Below are positions 63,765-64,000 of a stretch of 64,000 nt of DNA, piece after piece. Each line of letters begins with the position of its first letter. Within the stretch, counting starts at the first letter, position 1. The stretch is from Glandiceps talaboti (lineage: Eukaryota; Hemichordata; Enteropneusta; Spengelidae). The DNA lies in contig NC_135552.1 in NCBI RefSeq assembly GCF_964340395.1, positions 27,080,681-27,144,680 of the forward strand, in the 5' to 3' direction. The notes under the pieces were generated by a model. That model saw only the letters and a program-made list of their open reading frames with translations. It made no database searches and had not been told where the DNA came from. The position numbers were made by a program, and so were the translations under genes.

Positions 63765-64000
63765 GGGGTCAATATTATCTGTAGGTAGTGCAGGGGCAAA
63801 GTGAAATTTTAATTAGTTGTCAATATTATCTGTAGGTAGTGCAGGGGAAATTTTAATTAGTGGTCAATATTATCTGTAGGTAGTGCAGGGGAAATTTTAA
63901 TTAGTGGTCAATATTATCTGTAGGTAGTGCTGAGGCAAATTGAAATTTTAATTAGTGGTCAATATTATCTGTAGGTAGTGCAGGGGAAATTTTAATTAGT
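63765..64000 (+). repeat. ~44-bp minisatellite, ~5 copies, in intron 1 of MPRL-F, running off the window
   Basis: Unit GTCAATATTATCTGTAGGTA then GTGCAGGGGAAATTTTAATT. Confidence 0.92.

Overview
This is animal nuclear DNA: AT-rich, spliced, with GT-AG introns, CA/TG microsatellites, minisatellites, LINE fragments and a Ty3/gypsy element. There are no bacterial operons and no RNA genes that I can recognise. The Mediator subunit MED24 and a family of mannose-6-phosphate-receptor-like genes point to a metazoan. The LINE and gypsy types suggest a marine invertebrate (an invertebrate deuterostome or a lophotrochozoan), but I cannot name the species.

Layout, with every host gene on the + strand. 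Positions 1-12318 hold the last 18 coding exons of MED24 (783 residues here, matching roughly residue 205 to the C-terminus of the vertebrate protein), followed by a 3'UTR to about 13300. From 14176 to the end of the window lies a head-to-tail array of at least six paralogous genes, called MPRL-A to MPRL-F here: A 14176-20972, B 22972-27637, C 31417-36184, D 39275-46914, E 49042-60182, and F from 63292 (first exon only). Each complete copy has seven coding exons with the same intron phases (2,0,2,0,2,0). Each encodes a type I membrane protein of about 245-257 residues: signal peptide, one MRH (mannose-6-phosphate receptor homology) lectin domain, one transmembrane helix and a short cytosolic tail. 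The relation to the cation-dependent mannose-6-phosphate receptor (CD-MPR, M6PR) is clear from the juxtamembrane/TM segment, the tail and the four sugar-contacting residues (Gln, Arg, Glu, Tyr), all kept in all five complete copies. The tail stops just before the place where vertebrate CD-MPR has its acidic-cluster dileucine signal, but keeps a Phe-Trp pair and ends in a YXX-hydrophobic motif.

The introns and spacers are full of young repeats. Three minisatellites (A intron 5, and intron 6 of A and of B) were built from a segment containing a real 5' splice site. One (C intron 6) was built from the 3' splice site of the last exon. The genes therefore carry up to 21 tandem copies of one splice donor, or six of one acceptor. 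Mobile elements include an apparently intact gypsy element with identical LTRs in E intron 6, a 5'-truncated LINE in D intron 4 flanked by an unusually long 146-bp direct repeat, two older LINE fragments, and several terminal-inverted-repeat or foldback elements. One of these has a 9-bp target duplication just upstream of MPRL-B, and another has itself been split by a 2.2-kb insertion.

The most interesting system is the tandem CD-MPR-like lectin receptor array with conserved ligand-binding residues, altered disulfides and a remodelled sorting tail. The splice-site minisatellites inside it come next.
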